From positions 86,468 through 150,467 of the forward strand of contig JAQGEF010000011.1 of the NCBI GenBank assembly GCA_027854065.1: a stretch of 64,000 nt of DNA. Direction: 5' to 3'. Both the position numbers and the translations under genes were made by a program. The stretch's first letter is position 1; each line of letters starts with the position of its first letter. The DNA comes from Polluticaenibacter yanchengensis (GTDB taxonomy: Bacteria; Bacteroidota; Bacteroidia; Chitinophagales; Chitinophagaceae). The notes under the pieces are model-generated. The model saw nothing but the letters and a program-made list of their open reading frames with translations, was not told the DNA's origin and made no database searches. Shown here in pieces: positions 1 to 8,772 of this stretch.

Positions 1-846
1 ATCATTTTAGCCGGGGCTTTCGGCAATCACGAAATTATATTGCCGGAAATGGCAGCACTCATTGCAGGCACGCTTATTTATGAGGAAAAACCGTGGTTAT
101 ATAAGCCGTTCCACCTGTTTATTTTACCAACGATTACCGCTATTGCAGGCTTTTTGATCAATATGTTACCCGTCGTTTTGGTAGTGAAACTCATCGCTAT
201 CATTTTTGTAATGATCCTGGTATTGCTGGTTTTCAAAAGCCGTCTCGGCCCCTCACTAGCCACCGGTTTATTACCAATTATTACCAATGCACATTCACCT
301 GCATTCATTGTTTCTATTATCATCGCAACACTTGTATTGTATCTAACCATCAAATCGCTGAAACTTGATAAGCTGGCATCCGAAGAGAACGCACCTGCGG
401 CCAGCCTGCGCATATCCTTATTATACATCGGGATTGTAGTGCTGTGGCTGTTTATCTGCTATGAATTAAATGTAGAAAATTTATGTGCCGCGCCACCGGT
501 GCTGGTGGTATTGTTCGAGATGATCCATAAACCGCAGTACCCGCAAAAAATGTATTTCAAGCAGGTAGCCATGCTTACCATTGTGGCATCATTAAGTGTT
601 CTCAGCTTGTTTGTATTTGAGAATTTTATCATTGTTGCTATTGTCAACTTCTTTATAGCCACAATTGTTTTAAATATCTTTAAGCTGAAAATGCCGCCTG
701 CTTACGCGCTCTGCATTTTACCGCTAGTACTGCCACATAATACGGTACAGTACCTACCTGTATCCATATTTGCAATGTCTGTAGTCCTTTACGGCATTAT
801 TTATCTTTTAAAATACAAAGCGACTAAAAACCTGGCAACAGCCTAG
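1..846 (+). CDS. Integral membrane protein, HPP-like, 5' end outside window
   Basis: The reading frame is open from base 1, so the start lies upstream of the window; the first possible in-window start is a TTG at 40. The visible 281 residues are almost entirely hydrophobic helices, with about eight or nine membrane segments. Two halves look alike: a GPSLATGLLP segment in the first half and a PPAYALCILP segment in the second, each following a helix pair. This resembles the repeated proline-containing helices of HPP-type membrane proteins, but the match is by eye only. No catalytic motif is visible. It converges on priA, with an R1 repeat between them. Function unknown; an uncharacterised transporter-like protein is the safest description. 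Confidence 0.6.
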   Translation: MILAGAFGNHEIILPEMAALIAGTLIYEEKPWLYKPFHLFILPTITAIAGFLINMLPVVLVVKLIAIIFVMILVLLVFKSRLGPSLATGLLPIITNAHSPAFIVSIIIATLVLYLTIKSLKLDKLASEENAPAASLRISLLYIGIVVLWLFICYELNVENLCAAPPVLVVLFEMIHKPQYPQKMYFKQVAMLTIVASLSVLSLFVFENFIIVAIVNFFIATIVLNIFKLKMPPAYALCILPLVLPHNTVQYLPVSIFAMSVVLYGIIYLLKYKATKNLATA

Positions 847-860
847 GTAATACACTTTTT

Positions 861-980
861 ATTTTGGGGCTCCCGGCTTTGTGAATAATGATAGACATTC
901 GTCCCGGCTATTCCGGGCTCACTGCGTTCGGTGCTCCTGCGTCGCACCATGCCCTCCATATCCGGCAGCCCGTCAGCAGT
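861..980 (+). repeat. R1 intergenic repeat, copy 1 (TCCTGCGTC loop type)
   Basis: The element opens with GGGGCT and closes with AGCCC, which can pair. Inside are a CCCGG/CCGGG hairpin and a GTGC-TCCTGCGTC-GCAC hairpin. It lies between the convergent 3' ends of the membrane protein gene and priA. Copy 7 (56835-56945) has the same loop with a GTAC/GTAC stem. Confidence 0.7.
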
Positions 981-1034
981 GATATTTCTATTGAGCGCAT
1001 GCCCTGTTTATTTTCTTCACGACGGATCGTTACA

Positions 1035-3521
1035 TTATAATGGATCAACATCTACAGTAAATATGGTCCGCTTTAAGTGCGGATGGTTCAGCACTTCAAC
1101 AACAGCAGTTTCTATGGCCGATTTGATACCATCAATGATCTGCCTGTTTTTCTGAAACTTAAGCATACATTCAAATATATACTGGTTCCTGACTTTATTA
1201 ATGACCGGTTGCGCAGGGCCAAATACAAACTGGGGATATTGCTGCCGGATAAAATTGCAAAAAATAGTCATTGCTTCTTTACTGGCAAATGCATCATTAT
1301 GACGTGACTGTACATTAATGATCCTTGAAAACGGCGGGTAAAAAAACATTTGCCGCTCCTGGATCTCAGTATTGTAAAAAGCATCATAGTCATGCTTTTG
1401 CAGCTTCTCTATTAATGGGTGATTAGTGTCGCGCAACTGTATGAATACCTGTCCATGCTCGTTTTTACGACCTGCCCGGCCACTTACCTGCTCAATTAAC
1501 TGAAAGGCTCTTTCGTTAACACGGAAATCATTGAAATGTAAAATACTGTCCCCATCAGGTATCACTACTGCCCCTACATTATCAAAATCCAGGCCTTTTA
1601 CTACCATCTGCGTGCCTACGAGCAGATCTATTTTATGTTCTTCAAATTGCTTGATCAGCGTATCATGGCTGTGTTTCCCTTTAATACTGTCAGTATCCAT
1701 ACGCGCCACTTTCTGCTCAGGGAAAACTGTTTCCAGGTTTTCTTCGATATGCTCTGTTCCAAAGTTTTTTTGCAAGAGATCCTGGTTGCCACAATTGCCA
1801 CAGGTTTTGTAGAGCGGATAAGTGCTGCCGCAATAATGGCAATGTAATTTGTTACTACTTTTATGATAGTTTAATGATACGTCGCAGTTGGTACATTTGG
1901 GTATCCAGCTACAGGTATTGCAGATGATATAAGGCGAATATCCCCTCCGGTTCTGGAAGATGATGATTTGCCTGCCTTTGTCCAATGTTGCCCGGATACT
2001 GTCTATGGTGAGCGGCGCAAATATCTGGCTTTGTCCGGCATCCAAAGCCTCCAGTTTCAGGTCGATCGTAGTAATATCCGGTAATTCCAGGTTACCAAAA
2101 CGCTCACTCAGTTTTACCAGCCCGTATTTATGGGTGGTCGCGTTGTAATAGGTTTCTAAAGAAGGGGTCGCACTGCCTAAAAGCACTTTTGCATTCACTA
2201 AACCGGCATAAAAAATAGCGGCATCTCTTGCATTGTAACGGGGTGCAGGATCCTGCTGCTTGTAAGAAGCATCATGCTCCTCGTCTATGATGATAAATTC
2301 CAGCTTACTGAATGGTAAAAAGAGGGCTGACCTGGCACCTAATACAACTTTTACTTCTCCTGATTTTACTTTATGCCAGAGTTCCAATCTTTCACTCATA
2401 TTGAATTTTGAGTGATAAATAGCGACATGCCCGCCGAGATGGTCACGTAATTTGCGAATGATCTGGCTGGTTAACGCAATCTCGGGCAACAAAAACAGGC
2501 TTTGTACCCCTTTTTTTATAAACTGTTCCAGCAATTTAATGTACACCATTGTTTTACCGCTACCGGTGACACCATGTAGCAAGGTAGCAGGAAATTGCTG
2601 AAAACTTTCTTGTATTTGCATTAGCGCTGTTTCCTGGGCTACCGATAACCGGAAGTTGATATTAAATTCTTTAGGCAGATTGGGTAAACGGTCAACCTGG
2701 CGTTTTTCAACTTTTAAAATGTCTTTGGCTACCAGTCCGTCAAAAACAGCGGGTGACGCATTTGCTTTCTTAAGTAAAGCGGACTTTAAAACATCGCCCT
2801 GGGTACGCTGTAAATGTAAAAACGACAGCAGCAGGTCCAGTTGTTTGGGTGCTTTGCTCCAGCTGTTCACCAGGGTTTCCAGCACTTCCTCGTTGTGATA
2901 AATACTGTTTAAATGTATATATGTTTCGGTTTTGGCTTTATAGGTCTCATTCATTTGCTCAAAGACCAAACATATTCTTTTATCTATCAATTGCTTTATA
3001 ACCGGATAAACATGGTTGCTGTCAAGTATCTTCTGTATTTCAGAAATCTTTAACTCCGATCTTATTTCCAATGCTTCGGAAACAAGGTATTCTTTTTCAT
3101 TTAAGGTTTGCGTATCTACTTCATGATCGGGATTAAATACGACTACGGTTTCACTTGAAAGCTTTAAATGTGAAGGCAATGCAGCTATCATTACCTCACC
3201 TTCCGTACACATATAATATTTACTGATCCATGCCCATAATTTTAATTGGTCTTCATGTAGAATCGGGCGGTCATCCAATACATTCAGGATAGGCTTTACC
3301 TCTATATTGGCCGGTTTATCCTGGTGGATCTTTTTAATGATACCGGCATAACGGCGGCTTTTTCCTATTTGTACCTCTACCCTTACTCCTACTGCTATTC
3401 CATTATGAAATTGTGAAGGCACAAACCATGTCAATGTGTTTTTAAGGTACAGAGGTACAATAACATCAACATAAGTAAAGCTTGTATTTTCATTAAATAA
3501 AACAGCGGAGTTTGTATGCAT
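1035..3521 (-). CDS. priA: Primosomal protein N' (replication restart helicase PriA)
   Basis: PriA is the 3'-to-5' superfamily 2 helicase that recognises stalled forks and reloads the replisome. The 828-residue product has the N-terminal 3'-end-binding domain (about residues 15-110), Walker A GVTGSGKT at 317-324, DEEH at 413-416, and the diagnostic helicase-embedded zinc module with eight cysteines at 534, 537, 543, 546, 561, 564, 574 and 577. The C-terminal helicase motifs follow (VGTQMVVKGLDF, QVSGRAGR). Length is normal for Bacteroidota PriA. It is a single-gene unit facing away from the glycosyltransferase at 3960. The ATG at 3521 gives a complete N-terminal domain, so I keep it. Confidence 0.97.
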   Translation of the reverse strand: MHTNSAVLFNENTSFTYVDVIVPLYLKNTLTWFVPSQFHNGIAVGVRVEVQIGKSRRYAGIIKKIHQDKPANIEVKPILNVLDDRPILHEDQLKLWAWISKYYMCTEGEVMIAALPSHLKLSSETVVVFNPDHEVDTQTLNEKEYLVSEALEIRSELKISEIQKILDSNHVYPVIKQLIDKRICLVFEQMNETYKAKTETYIHLNSIYHNEEVLETLVNSWSKAPKQLDLLLSFLHLQRTQGDVLKSALLKKANASPAVFDGLVAKDILKVEKRQVDRLPNLPKEFNINFRLSVAQETALMQIQESFQQFPATLLHGVTGSGKTMVYIKLLEQFIKKGVQSLFLLPEIALTSQIIRKLRDHLGGHVAIYHSKFNMSERLELWHKVKSGEVKVVLGARSALFLPFSKLEFIIIDEEHDASYKQQDPAPRYNARDAAIFYAGLVNAKVLLGSATPSLETYYNATTHKYGLVKLSERFGNLELPDITTIDLKLEALDAGQSQIFAPLTIDSIRATLDKGRQIIIFQNRRGYSPYIICNTCSWIPKCTNCDVSLNYHKSSNKLHCHYCGSTYPLYKTCGNCGNQDLLQKNFGTEHIEENLETVFPEQKVARMDTDSIKGKHSHDTLIKQFEEHKIDLLVGTQMVVKGLDFDNVGAVVIPDGDSILHFNDFRVNERAFQLIEQVSGRAGRKNEHGQVFIQLRDTNHPLIEKLQKHDYDAFYNTEIQERQMFFYPPFSRIINVQSRHNDAFASKEAMTIFCNFIRQQYPQFVFGPAQPVINKVRNQYIFECMLKFQKNRQIIDGIKSAIETAVVEVLNHPHLKRTIFTVDVDPL

Positions 3522-3959
3522 GAACTTTAATACTATTGAGGGGTAAAAATAGCAATTTGTATATGAATGATATGGTAATTTTTATGGCCCGGCTCAGTAT
3601 TGAAATTATAAAATATATTACCCGTTTTTTTTGCCGGCATTTGTTTTTGTTTTCAACAGACCTGCTCCCTCAAAAGGAATATATGATTAAAAAAGTATAT
3701 TGCTATTGCAAGAAAAATATGGTTAATTTGCCTTTTATTTTCATAGTTTCCGGCTTCTTATAATAATTCTTTATTAATAAATTGTATGAGAACTGTAAAT
3801 AAGAAAGAATACCCTGCAACCCCGGCTAAATATTGTATTTTAAGCTAATAATGTGGTTATATAAATTCAAATTCATAAATTTATATAATTATCTTTGCCC
3901 GGTTTTAAATAAGCAAGACGTTTTTCAGTTAAGAAGAATTTGGTTTTAACAAAGAAAAT
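3522..3959. other. Divergent intergenic region, priA / glycosyltransferase
   Basis: This AT-rich 438-bp spacer separates two divergent genes. A 75-codon open frame at 3536-3763 has no recognisable domain and I treat it as chance. The only signal I can support is the -7 box at 3890. Confidence 0.5.
3890..3897 (+). promoter_or_regulatory. Putative Bacteroidota -7 box (TATCTTTG)
   Basis: TATCTTTG matches the TAnnTTTG consensus of the primary Bacteroidota sigma factor and lies 62 nt upstream of the ATG of the glycosyltransferase at 3960. No convincing -33 TTTG is seen at the right spacing. Confidence 0.45.
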
Positions 3960-6377
3960 ATGGATATATTATATTTCTACCAGTATTTTGGTACAGATAA
4001 AGGAGGATGGAGTACAAGGGTTTATGAGATGTGTAAGCGTTGGGTGGCAGAAGGACATAATGTTACAGTTGTAACCACACCCTATGATAAATCCGATATT
4101 CCTAAATTCAAAGGTATATCTAAAGAGTTTGAATACAGCGGCATTAAGGTTATTGTTTTAAATTTTCCTCAAACAAATAAGGTTTCAGTTTTTAAGCGCA
4201 TAGTAGGCTTCGTGAAATATATGTTACTGGCAATGGTATATATCTTCAGGTTGAAATTTGATGTTGCCATTGCTTCTTCAGGCCCTATTACTGTGGGCGT
4301 GCTGGGTATTTTTGCCAAAATTTTCCGCAGAAAGAAATTTGTCTTTGAAGTGAGGGATTTATGGCCAAGTGGTTCTGTGCAATTGGGAATGCTAAAGAAT
4401 AAAGTAGCGGTCAAATTCTGTTATTGGTTAGAAAAAACCTGTTATAATTATGCAGATCTGATAGTCGCCTGTTCGGAAGGCATGAAAAATGATATTCACA
4501 GGAGATATGGCTTTAAGCACATCATAGTGATACCAAACGCATCGGATGTAAATTTATTCAGCGTAAAGTCAGAAAAGTCTCTTCCTGAAGAATATCAAAA
4601 TAAAAAGATCATTATTTATACCGGATCTCTGGGCAGGATAGATGAATGTATGCAGATACTGGAAGCAGCTAAAAAAATATCACCTGAACAATACCCGGAT
4701 GTGCTATTCCTGATTATTGGTGCCGGTGCGGATAAGGAGCGCATGGTGAACTTTATTAAACAGGAGAATCTCGTAAATGTAAAGATGCTGGATCTTATGC
4801 CTAAAAAGGACCTCGTTGTTTACTTACAGAATGCTTATATCTCTTTACTGACCATTAAGGATATTCCTATTCTACATACCTGCAGCCCAAATAAAATATT
4901 CGACGCTTTTGCTGCCAGTGTACCAATTGTTCAAACGACCTATGGATGGATCGATCAGTTAGTTAATGAAACCAAAAGTGGTTTAACAGCCACGATTAAT
5001 AATGCGGATGATTTATCGCAGAAGATTCTTTATTATGTCAATAATGAAGAAATAAGAAATGAGCATGCTAAAAATGCTTATCAATTAGCACTCAATGTTT
5101 TTAACAGGGACGTTTGTGCTAAAAATATGATCGAGGGTATTAAGGGTCTTTTTGACAAAAAGGACAGTAAGAATATATGGATCATCAACCAGTTTGCGGG
5201 AAACGATAAAAGTGGCTGGGGTGAAAGACATTATTTTATGAGCAAATACTGGAAAGAAAATGGTTATAATGTCACCATCGTCTCCGGTTCATTTAATCAT
5301 ATGTTTTTCAATTCTGTGGAGGTGAATAGCATTTTTTCATACGAAGATTATAATGGTACTAATTTCTGCTGGGTAAAAACGCCTAAATACAACCCTAAAT
5401 CTGTTCGTAGATTCTGGAGCCAGATTGTTTTCGCGTACCGTGTACGGAAGCTGAATCCTAAAAAATTAAGCTCTCCGGATTACATTGTGGTTTCCTCATT
5501 ACCGATTTTCCCTATTTTATCAGGAGCCTACCTTAAAAGAAAGTTTAAGGCAAAGAAACTGATTTTTGAAATCAGGGATATCTGGCCGTTAACGCTGATT
5601 GAAGTGGGTAATATTTCGAAATACAACCCGTTTGCCTACACAATGGGGCTGATTGAAAAATACGGTTATAAAAAAAGTGATCATATTGTTACCTTATTAC
5701 CTTTCGCCCATAAACATATTGTAAGCAAAGGTGGAACAATGGAAAAGATCGCGTATATTCCTAACGGCCTGGAAAAGGGAATTGTGGATATTCAAAACCT
5801 TTCTGATGAAATACAATCCCTTATTCCTAAGAATAAGTTTATTATTGGTTATGCAGGTACTCATAACAAGGCTAATGCTTTGGAGTTTTTGATTCAGGCA
5901 GCTATTAAACTAAGGGATGATGAAAGGTTTTTCTTTGTTTTAGTAGGTGATGGTTATTTGAAAGATAACCTGATAGATATGGCCCAGGGTCTTAATAATA
6001 TATTATTTCTTAATAAAATTCATAAAAACCAGGTTTACTCACTCCTCAATTTATTCGACATCGGTTATGTGGGACGCAATGCAACCAAAGTTTATGACTA
6101 TGGTGTATCAGGGAATAAATACTTTGATTACATGCTGGCAAAAATTCCCGTACTGGACTCCAGCAATGTTAAAATAAGCCCGGTGGACCAGGCTATGAAC
6201 GGCATAAAAGTAGAAGCGGAAAATTCTGATGCTATCGTGAAGGCTATTATCGACTTTTATAATATTCCAATTGAAGAGAAGCATTTAATGATTGAAAGAG
6301 GATATCAATTTTTAAATGATAATCATAGTACAAAAATACTGGCCAATAAATACATGGATATTTTTAAAGCAAGCTAG
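3960..6377 (+). CDS. Tandem GT4-GT4 glycosyltransferase fusion
   Basis: The 805-residue product contains two GT-B glycosyltransferases of family 4 (WbuB-like) in one chain. The first half (about 1-393) starts with MDILYFYQYFGTDKGG and carries FEVRDLWP and PNKIFDAFAASVP. The second (about 399-805) starts with IWIINQFAGNDKSGWGERH and carries FEIRDIWP and GNKYFDYMLAKIPV. Each half thus keeps the N-terminal acceptor-domain signature and the nucleotide-sugar-binding loop, so both are probably active. Such enzymes normally build lipid-linked oligosaccharide or exopolysaccharide, yet no polysaccharide genes flank this one. It is a single-gene unit ending in a strong hairpin. The fusion could add two successive sugars; donor and acceptor cannot be read from the sequence. 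Confidence 0.88.
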   Translation: MDILYFYQYFGTDKGGWSTRVYEMCKRWVAEGHNVTVVTTPYDKSDIPKFKGISKEFEYSGIKVIVLNFPQTNKVSVFKRIVGFVKYMLLAMVYIFRLKFDVAIASSGPITVGVLGIFAKIFRRKKFVFEVRDLWPSGSVQLGMLKNKVAVKFCYWLEKTCYNYADLIVACSEGMKNDIHRRYGFKHIIVIPNASDVNLFSVKSEKSLPEEYQNKKIIIYTGSLGRIDECMQILEAAKKISPEQYPDVLFLIIGAGADKERMVNFIKQENLVNVKMLDLMPKKDLVVYLQNAYISLLTIKDIPILHTCSPNKIFDAFAASVPIVQTTYGWIDQLVNETKSGLTATINNADDLSQKILYYVNNEEIRNEHAKNAYQLALNVFNRDVCAKNMIEGIKGLFDKKDSKNIWIINQFAGNDKSGWGERHYFMSKYWKENGYNVTIVSGSFNHMFFNSVEVNSIFSYEDYNGTNFCWVKTPKYNPKSVRRFWSQIVFAYRVRKLNPKKLSSPDYIVVSSLPIFPILSGAYLKRKFKAKKLIFEIRDIWPLTLIEVGNISKYNPFAYTMGLIEKYGYKKSDHIVTLLPFAHKHIVSKGGTMEKIAYIPNGLEKGIVDIQNLSDEIQSLIPKNKFIIGYAGTHNKANALEFLIQAAIKLRDDERFFFVLVGDGYLKDNLIDMAQGLNNILFLNKIHKNQVYSLLNLFDIGYVGRNATKVYDYGVSGNKYFDYMLAKIPVLDSSNVKISPVDQAMNGIKVEAENSDAIVKAIIDFYNIPIEEKHLMIERGYQFLNDNHSTKILANKYMDIFKAS

Positions 6378-6382
6378 TATCC

Positions 6383-6423
6383 AACAAATAACCCTTTCAA
6401 TAAACTTGAAAGGGTTATTTGTT
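6383..6423. terminator. Strong bidirectional intrinsic terminator
   Basis: Two 18-base arms (AACAAATAACCCTTTCAA and its near-perfect complement) surround a short loop, with A- and T-rich flanks. It lies between the convergent glycosyltransferase and the gene ending at 6488, so it can stop both. Confidence 0.85.
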
Positions 6424-6487
6424 AATAAAGGGAGCCAACTTCGGGTATCTCCCCGGCTCCAATCCAATCCATTAATTTTAATTGTTA

Positions 6488-7810
6488 TTATGCAAACTTT
6501 TTAGCGACTGCATTATAAAACAACTGCACCAGTTCATGCTCGTCATTCCAGCCTAATTTAAATACCAGTTCTCGTTGAATCCAGTACTTTGATTCACTAA
6601 TAGTTTCGAAATTATTTATCGTACGCAAAGTACGCTCAAACATATCTTCATCTCCCCTGAAAAGAGATTGGATCATCTGGTATTTTTCGTTGATCGTAAA
6701 TGCTTTTCTCAGATCATTTATTTTTTCTGTATTACCTGTAACGATTTTACTTAAACCGGGAGCGGCAGAGGATTTAAACCTTTCATTTAATTCTGTTGAT
6801 ACCTTATCCGTTTTGTTTATACCAGGAATTTCAGAAGTATCAGCAATTGGTTTATATTCTGTACCCGGCGTATCAGTTGCTTTATGCTGTACTAAATTGG
6901 CTGCGTTATTAAATACATTTTTCACAACATCTGCTGCCGATTTTGGCAGGTTCCCAAACAAGCCATTAAAAATCGATTTTTCCTCTTTAGGTGTTTCAGT
7001 CTCTGTACCTGGCTTAGGCGTAACCAAAACAACAGGTTCCGGCTTATACTCCTCTTCTTCCAGTGCAGGAACTTCTATTTCCTGCTGCGTCAGTTGTCTT
7101 TCCTGTTCTTCCTTTTTAAATTTTTCTATTTGTTCTATTTGCTTCAGTTCTTCATCATCCGGGTCTATGGATAATTCAAAAACTTCTGTGTCCGGGCTTG
7201 TGTTGATTATAGGTTGAGTGTATTCGTCAGGTTTTACTTCAATGGAACTGTCAGGTGTTACAATATGTCTTACATGGTCCTCATAGTTCTTTTCATCTGT
7301 TACATTATTAACGGCAACATCCGCTTCTTCACTTAGAGTAAATTCGAGTAAATCTTTTCCTGTTTCAACACCAGGATCCGCTGATGTTTGAGCAGGTGCA
7401 AGACCTGTTTCTGGCATAACTACCACTACATCATCTTCTTCATTTTCATCAGACAATTGTTCTTCATTGCCGGTGATTATATTATTTTCCTGAGCCGGTA
7501 TATTTATAGGAGGATTCGTTTCTGCTACTACTGCTACTGAGCTGGCAGCTTTTTCAGCAGGTAAATTATTAAGCGCCTGCTGAATCTGGGTTGCTGATGG
7601 TTTATCCTGCCAAACCAGGTTCCTGGCGCCGGCTGCGGACATACCTTTTGGAAGCCATACAGCGACAGAACCTGTGGTAAATACACTGATATTAGCGTAT
7701 TTAGCCAGTTGTTGAAATAATAATTCGGTTGTAAACAAAAGTTCATCTGCTGTGGCTTTTGCGTCAGCTTGTTGTTGCAATCTATAAATTAACGACTGTA
7801 CTTTTTCCAT
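6488..7810 (-). CDS. Conserved Bacteroidota protein with acidic linker, function unknown
   Basis: I start it at the ATG at 7810 (MEKVQSLIYRLQQQADAKA), because the further-upstream start at 7840 is TTG. The 440-residue product has three parts. The N-terminal part (about 1-90) is predicted helical. The long middle part (about 90-320) is rich in Glu, Pro, Thr and Val and looks disordered. The compact C-terminal domain (about 355-440) contains ITGNTEKINDLRKAF-like, LFRGDEDMFE and YWIQRELVFKLGWNDE-like segments. That C-terminal module is familiar to me from many Bacteroidota proteins of unknown function. No signal peptide or membrane segment is visible, so it is probably cytoplasmic. It is monocistronic and converges on the terminator at 6383. 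Confidence 0.85.
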   Translation of the reverse strand: MEKVQSLIYRLQQQADAKATADELLFTTELLFQQLAKYANISVFTTGSVAVWLPKGMSAAGARNLVWQDKPSATQIQQALNNLPAEKAASSVAVVAETNPPINIPAQENNIITGNEEQLSDENEEDDVVVVMPETGLAPAQTSADPGVETGKDLLEFTLSEEADVAVNNVTDEKNYEDHVRHIVTPDSSIEVKPDEYTQPIINTSPDTEVFELSIDPDDEELKQIEQIEKFKKEEQERQLTQQEIEVPALEEEEYKPEPVVLVTPKPGTETETPKEEKSIFNGLFGNLPKSAADVVKNVFNNAANLVQHKATDTPGTEYKPIADTSEIPGINKTDKVSTELNERFKSSAAPGLSKIVTGNTEKINDLRKAFTINEKYQMIQSLFRGDEDMFERTLRTINNFETISESKYWIQRELVFKLGWNDEHELVQLFYNAVAKKFA

Positions 7811-8012
7811 ATCTTCAAATCCCGTTATAAGAAATATCAAGTGTTTAAAATTATCTCATTTTTAGTTATGGTGTATAACTTTTAAGAAAATATCCCAAAA
7901 CTAAACGTTCTTTTAACTAGTATTGCAATGTTGAATTTTGCGAACCCGGGTTGCAATATTTATGCTAAAATATTTTATAAAGTTTAATCTGTAATTAAGT
8001 ACTTATTCACAC

Positions 8013-8594
8013 ATGTTTATAGAGCCGGATTTAGCGGGTGGCCGCAAAGGTTGGATAGAAGTTATTTGCGGTAGTATGTTCAGTGGTAAAACGGAGGAAC
8101 TGATACGCCGGCTTAAGCGTGCGCGTATTGCTAACCTTAAAGTTGAGATCTTTAAACCTGCCTCTGATATACGCTACCATATTGAAGATATTGTTAGTCA
8201 TAACGCTAATTCCATTGCCTCTACACCTATTGAAAGCTCTACCCAGATATTATTGCTGGCGCAGGACGTGGATGTGGTGGGAATAGATGAGGCCCAGTTT
8301 TTTGACCCCGAAATTATTCATGTTTGCCAGGTACTTGCTTTCAGGGGAGTGAGGGTGATTGTTGCCGGCCTTGATATGGATTATTTAGGTAAACCTTTTG
8401 GTCAAATGCCCTATCTGCTATCCGTGGCGGATTACATTACTAAATTACATGCGATATGCGTTAAATGCGGCAGTATGGCCAGCTTTAGCTACCGCAAAGC
8501 GAATCATGACGGGCAATTCTTTTTGGGAGAAACTTCTGAATATGAACCCCTTTGCCGCCAGCACTATTTTGAAAAGATGGGGGAACCTATTTAA
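8013..8594 (+). CDS. tdk: Thymidine kinase, type II
   Basis: The enzyme phosphorylates thymidine with ATP for dTMP salvage. The 193-residue protein has the P-loop GSMFSGKT near residues 20-27, the DEAQFF Walker B motif near 91, and the lasso domain with CVKC (near 148-151) and a C-x2-H pair near 180 that together bind structural zinc. Length and order of motifs fit bacterial type II thymidine kinases. It is preceded by about 170 bp of AT-rich spacer and is probably transcribed alone. An R2 repeat and a strong terminator follow. Confidence 0.97.
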   Translation: MFIEPDLAGGRKGWIEVICGSMFSGKTEELIRRLKRARIANLKVEIFKPASDIRYHIEDIVSHNANSIASTPIESSTQILLLAQDVDVVGIDEAQFFDPEIIHVCQVLAFRGVRVIVAGLDMDYLGKPFGQMPYLLSVADYITKLHAICVKCGSMASFSYRKANHDGQFFLGETSEYEPLCRQHYFEKMGEPI

Positions 8595-8608
8595 TCACTG
8601 GTATATTC

Positions 8609-8662
8609 CAAAAAATCAGCGCCAATCAGCAATTTGTATTATGCTGCATCATCAGCGGAAAA
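8609..8662 (+). repeat. R2 intergenic repeat, diverged copy
   Basis: This resembles the R2 consensus seen at 58751, 58991, 33896 and 61461: an ATCAGCG-CAATC(T/A)GCG block, a TTGTATTAT block and a final TCTGCGG-like block followed by GAAAA. Here the second half is degenerate. Confidence 0.55.
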
Positions 8663-8707
8663 TTACTCCATTGATGTAGTAGAGTGTTCTACAATCTGCA
8701 TGCGGCC

Positions 8708-8755
8708 ATTAAAAAGAAGCGCAACTGTTGTGTAACAATTGCGCTTCTTTTTAAT
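8708..8755. terminator. Intrinsic terminator, tdk / dxs
   Basis: Arms of 17 bases (ATTAAAAAGAAGCGCAA and its complement) form a long hairpin with T-runs on both strands, between the convergent ends of tdk and dxs. Confidence 0.85.
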
Positions 8756-8772
8756 GTGATTTTATTGAATGG

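Noticed and set aside
3536-3763. 75-codon plus-strand frame upstream of the GT4 fusion gene
   Set aside because: No domain, composition dominated by AT-rich spacer, and it ends long before the promoter box at 3890.
6690-7217. 175-codon plus-strand frame
   Set aside because: Antisense shadow of the acidic-linker protein gene; Ser-rich composition mirrors its Glu/Thr codons.
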